Positions 4,516-6,645 of a DNA stretch of 6,645 nucleotides are shown in pieces. Positions within the stretch are counted from its first letter, which is position 1. The number at the start of each line of letters is the position of its first letter. Both the position numbers and the translations under genes were made by a program. The stretch comes from SZUA-448 sp045593785 (GTDB lineage: Bacteria > Bacillota > Clostridia > Lachnospirales > Lachnospiraceae). Under the pieces are notes generated by a model. That model was given only the letters and a program-made list of their open reading frames with translations, made no database searches and had not been told where the DNA came from. The stretch lies in assembly GCA_045593785.1 (NCBI GenBank), contig JAZNXH010000059.1:1-6645 (forward strand), given 5' to 3'.

Positions 4516-6501
4516 TTACTTCAATACTTCCTTCACCTTAGCTGCAACATTCTCTGCAGTGAAACCATACTTCGGGAAGAGCTTGGAGTACGGAGCGGAT
4601 GCACCGAATCCGTTCATGCATACAACAGCACCGTCAAGACCTACATAACGATCCCAGCCGTATCCGATGAGAGCCTCTACAGCTACTCTTGCACGAACTG
4701 CCTTCGGAAGAACGCTTTCCTTGTACTCTGCGGACTGTGCCTCGAAGAGTTCCATACACGGCATAGATACTACGCGTACGTCGATGCCTTCTGCTGCGAG
4801 CATTTCCTGAGCACCGATACCAAGCTGTACTTCCGAACCGCTTGCTACGATGATAGCATCCGGAGTTTCCTTCTTGGAAGCAGATACGATATAACCACCC
4901 TTAAGAGCTTCCTTAGAGGAACCAGCGAGCTGCGGCAGGTTCTGTCTGGTAAGAACCAGTGCGCAAGGAGTCTTCTCGGAGGTAACTGCTGCATACCAAG
5001 CTGCGATGGTCTCGGTAGCATCTGCCGGACGGAATACGTTGAAGTTCGGCATAGCACGGAGCATAGCGAGCTGCTCGATCGGCTCGTGAGTCGGGCCGTC
5101 TTCACCAACACCGATACTGTCGTGGGACAATACGTAAGTGGTCGGGATATTCATGATGGAAGAAAGTCTTGCCATCGGTTTTACATAATCACTGAATACG
5201 AAGAACGTAGAGCAGAAGCCTCTGAGTCCGTGGAGGGTAAGACCGTTAGCGATAGCGGTCATAGCGATCTCTCGTACACCGTAGTGGAGGTTACGTCCGC
5301 TGTAATCCTCAGCGGAGAAGTCACCTGCTTCCTTCATGTAAGTCTTGGTAGACGGATGAAGGTCAGCTGCACCACCAACAAGTCCCGGAACCTTGTCCTT
5401 CAGACGGTTGATTACCATACCGGACAGGTTTCTGGTAGCTTCCGGCTTGTCTTCGAATGCCCAGAAATCAGCATCGTCGATGAGCGGCTTTGCGATATCC
5501 ATATTGAACTCGTCGTCCCAAGCCTTCTTCATCTCCGGGAACTTAGCGCAGTACTCAGCAAAGAGCTTGTTCCAAGCTTCTTCGTCTGCTGCCTTTGCTT
5601 CGCTGATTGCCTTGTAGTTTGCATATACCTCTTCCGGTACGAAGAATGCTTCTTCGCTCGGCCAGTTGAGGTTCTTCTTCATCTCTACGATGTTCTCATC
5701 ACCCAGCGGTTCGCCGTGTGCGCTTGCCTTGCCCTGCTTGCCCGGGCAACCAAAACCAATCTGGGTCTTAATCTCGATCATGGACGGTCTGGTAAGGTCC
5801 TTCTTTGCCTCAGCGATTGCTGCTGCCACTGCGTCGATATCGTTACCGTTCTCAACGGTAATGGTCTGGAATCCGTAAGCATCAAAACGAGCCTTAACAT
5901 TCTCAGTAAATGCGATGTCGGTGCTGCCTTCGATGGTGATCTTGTTGCTATCATACAGAACGATGAGCTTGCCAAGCTTCAAGGTACCTGCAAGGGAGAA
6001 TGCCTCGTGGGTGATACCTTCCATCATACAGCCGTCGCCACCGAGTACGTAGGTGAAGTGATCAACTACCGGGTAGCCTTCCTTGTTGAACTTTGCTGCA
6101 AGATGAGCCTCTGCCATAGCCATACCAACTGCCATAGCCATACCTGCGCCAAGCGGGCCGGTAGTAGCTTCAACACCCTTGGTGTGCTTGTATTCCGGAT
6201 GTCCCGGGGTAAGGGAATCCAGCTGACGGAACTGCATCAGGTCTTCCTTCTTCAGTCCGTATCCGAACAGGTGAAGCAGAGAGTACAGAAGCATGGAACC
6301 ATGTCCACCGGACAGGATGAAACGGTCACGGTTGAACCAGTCCGGATTTGCCGGATTGTGCTTCATTTCTTTTGCGCACAGAGCGTAAGCGGTATCAGCT
6401 GCGCCGAGCGGAAGTCCCGGATGACCGGATTTTGCCTTCTGGATTGCGTCTGCGGAGAGAACGCGGATTGCGTTAGCAGACATTTTGTCGATATTGCTCA
6501 T
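4516..6501 (-). CDS. tkt: Transketolase
   Basis: Transketolase moves two-carbon units between sugar phosphates in the non-oxidative pentose phosphate pathway, using thiamine diphosphate and a divalent metal in the cytoplasm. At 661 residues it is full length (E. coli 663). Visible landmarks include H27 (SGHPG), H67 (GGHGSM), GPLGAG (115-120), the cofactor-binding motif starting GDG (155-157; D156) and ending at N186, and H262. The pyrimidine-binding half contains catalytic E411 (YGVREIAM), H460 and DGPTHEP (468-474, H472), then phosphate-binding R519 in LTRQNLPQL, followed by an intact C-terminal domain. No key residue is missing. GGAGG (6511-6515) lies 9 nt before the ATG and decides the start. 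The leader holds a palindrome and a UUCG hairpin. Codon use is richer in GC than the RloAB genes, consistent with a highly expressed resident gene. A strong terminator follows. Confidence 0.98.
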   Translation of the reverse strand: MSNIDKMSANAIRVLSADAIQKAKSGHPGLPLGAADTAYALCAKEMKHNPANPDWFNRDRFILSGGHGSMLLYSLLHLFGYGLKKEDLMQFRQLDSLTPGHPEYKHTKGVEATTGPLGAGMAMAVGMAMAEAHLAAKFNKEGYPVVDHFTYVLGGDGCMMEGITHEAFSLAGTLKLGKLIVLYDSNKITIEGSTDIAFTENVKARFDAYGFQTITVENGNDIDAVAAAIAEAKKDLTRPSMIEIKTQIGFGCPGKQGKASAHGEPLGDENIVEMKKNLNWPSEEAFFVPEEVYANYKAISEAKAADEEAWNKLFAEYCAKFPEMKKAWDDEFNMDIAKPLIDDADFWAFEDKPEATRNLSGMVINRLKDKVPGLVGGAADLHPSTKTYMKEAGDFSAEDYSGRNLHYGVREIAMTAIANGLTLHGLRGFCSTFFVFSDYVKPMARLSSIMNIPTTYVLSHDSIGVGEDGPTHEPIEQLAMLRAMPNFNVFRPADATETIAAWYAAVTSEKTPCALVLTRQNLPQLAGSSKEALKGGYIVSASKKETPDAIIVASGSEVQLGIGAQEMLAAEGIDVRVVSMPCMELFEAQSAEYKESVLPKAVRARVAVEALIGYGWDRYVGLDGAVVCMNGFGASAPYSKLFPKYGFTAENVAAKVKEVLK

Positions 6502-6518
6502 GGTATATTTCCTCCGTT

Positions 6519-6534
6519 AATAAAGATCTTTATT
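6519..6534. repeat. 16-bp perfect palindrome upstream of the tkt ribosome binding site
   Basis: AATAAAGATCTTTATT is its own reverse complement. It ends 3 nt before the GGAGG of tkt. It could be a repressor operator or, as RNA, a 6-bp hairpin with a GAUC loop near the ribosome binding site. The stem is all A/U and weak, so a DNA-binding role seems likelier if it has one. Confidence 0.4.
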
Positions 6535-6538
6535 TTTT

Positions 6539-6550
6539 CCGCCGAAGCGG
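6539..6550 (-). other. C(UUCG)G tetraloop hairpin between the deacetylase and tkt genes
   Basis: On the transcribed strand CCGC-TTCG-GCGG forms a 4-bp GC stem closed by the unusually stable cUUCGg tetraloop. TTT and AAA extend the stem with one bulged A. It lies about 25 nt after the upstream stop codon and is followed by AAAAAATAAAG rather than T, so it is not a normal terminator. It may be a 3'-end stabiliser or mRNA processing structure. Confidence 0.5.
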
Positions 6551-6575
6551 TAAATCCCAATTTTTGAAACAAATC

Positions 6576-6645
6576 TTACTGTAACTCTGTTACCGAACCA
6601 AAACGGTATCCTTCGTTCTCCAACATGGTTAATACATCATCCAAT
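6576..6645 (-). CDS. C-terminal end of a probable polysaccharide deacetylase (cut by window edge)
   Basis: Only 22 codons are visible, encoding LDDVLTMLENEGYRFGSVTE followed by LQ and a TAA stop (6576-6578). The pattern of a leucine-rich helix, then E-x-GY-x-F-x-(T/S)-V-x-E-L, is the usual ending of NodB-type polysaccharide deacetylases, in which the last helix and strand close the barrel. None of the metal or catalytic motifs lies in the window, so this is a similarity call on a short tail. Those enzymes deacetylate peptidoglycan or other glycans at the cell surface. The stop is 74 nt before the tkt start with no intrinsic terminator visible, so read-through into tkt is possible. Confidence 0.5.
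   Translation of the reverse strand, partial: LDDVLTMLENEGYRFGSVTELQ

Noticed and set aside
5086..6567. Plus-strand open frame of 493 codons opposite tkt
   Set aside because: It is antisense to a complete transketolase with every catalytic motif, has no ribosome binding site, and its translation (Cys/Val/Leu-rich without domain motifs) is typical of an antisense shadow of a codon-biased gene.
1..6645. CRISPR array, tRNA/rRNA gene, transposase or insertion sequence
   Set aside because: No regularly spaced repeats, cloverleaf or rRNA sequence, transposase motif or terminal inverted repeats with target duplication were seen in any part of the window.

Overview
The window looks like a chromosomal segment of a Gram-positive Clostridia-type bacterium, most likely a Lachnospiraceae-like gut organism. 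The grounds are strong GGAGG-type ribosome binding sites, low-to-moderate GC, Rho-independent terminators, and the style of the tkt and galE proteins. The taxonomic guess is inference. Every gene I can support lies on the minus strand, so transcription runs from high to low coordinates.

In transcription order the window holds: (1) the last codons of a probable polysaccharide deacetylase (6576-6645); (2) a full-length transketolase, tkt (4516-6501), with a clear intrinsic terminator (4448-4487); (3) an AT-rich two-gene module, an RloA-like AAA15/ABC-type ATPase (3063-4304) and an RloB-like Toprim-type protein (2193-3059), starting from its own plausible promoter (4384-4412); (4) galE, UDP-glucose 4-epimerase (1171-2193), whose start codon region overlaps the rloB stop; (5) a short intergenic stretch (886-1170) rich in repeats and hairpins; (6) an AT-rich PIN-domain gene (409-885) followed two bases later by a 57-codon gene (233-406), which looks like a toxin-antitoxin-type pair ending in an intrinsic terminator (194-219); (7) the start of an unrecognised gene running off the left edge (1-138).

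Core metabolism (tkt in the pentose phosphate pathway, galE in the Leloir pathway and in supply of UDP-galactose for glycans) is therefore interleaved with two accessory modules of defence or stress character. Both accessory modules are visibly richer in A/T than tkt and galE, which fits horizontal acquisition. Both have a candidate promoter of the same form (TTGCAA, 17 bp, TATTAT or TATGAT) with repeats close to the predicted transcription start.

The most unusual item is the RloB protein. After an apparently complete RloB domain it carries a C-terminal region of about 65 residues that looks like the N-terminal domain of HicB-type antitoxins, without HicB's DNA-binding tail. Inside the rloB frame, just before that domain, is a well-spaced GAGGAG and an in-frame GTG. 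The domain might therefore also be made as a separate protein of about 72 residues. This would give an ATPase, a nuclease-like effector and a built-in antitoxin-like module in one operon that then reads into galE. No search or structure prediction could be run, so the family assignments rest on motif recognition.
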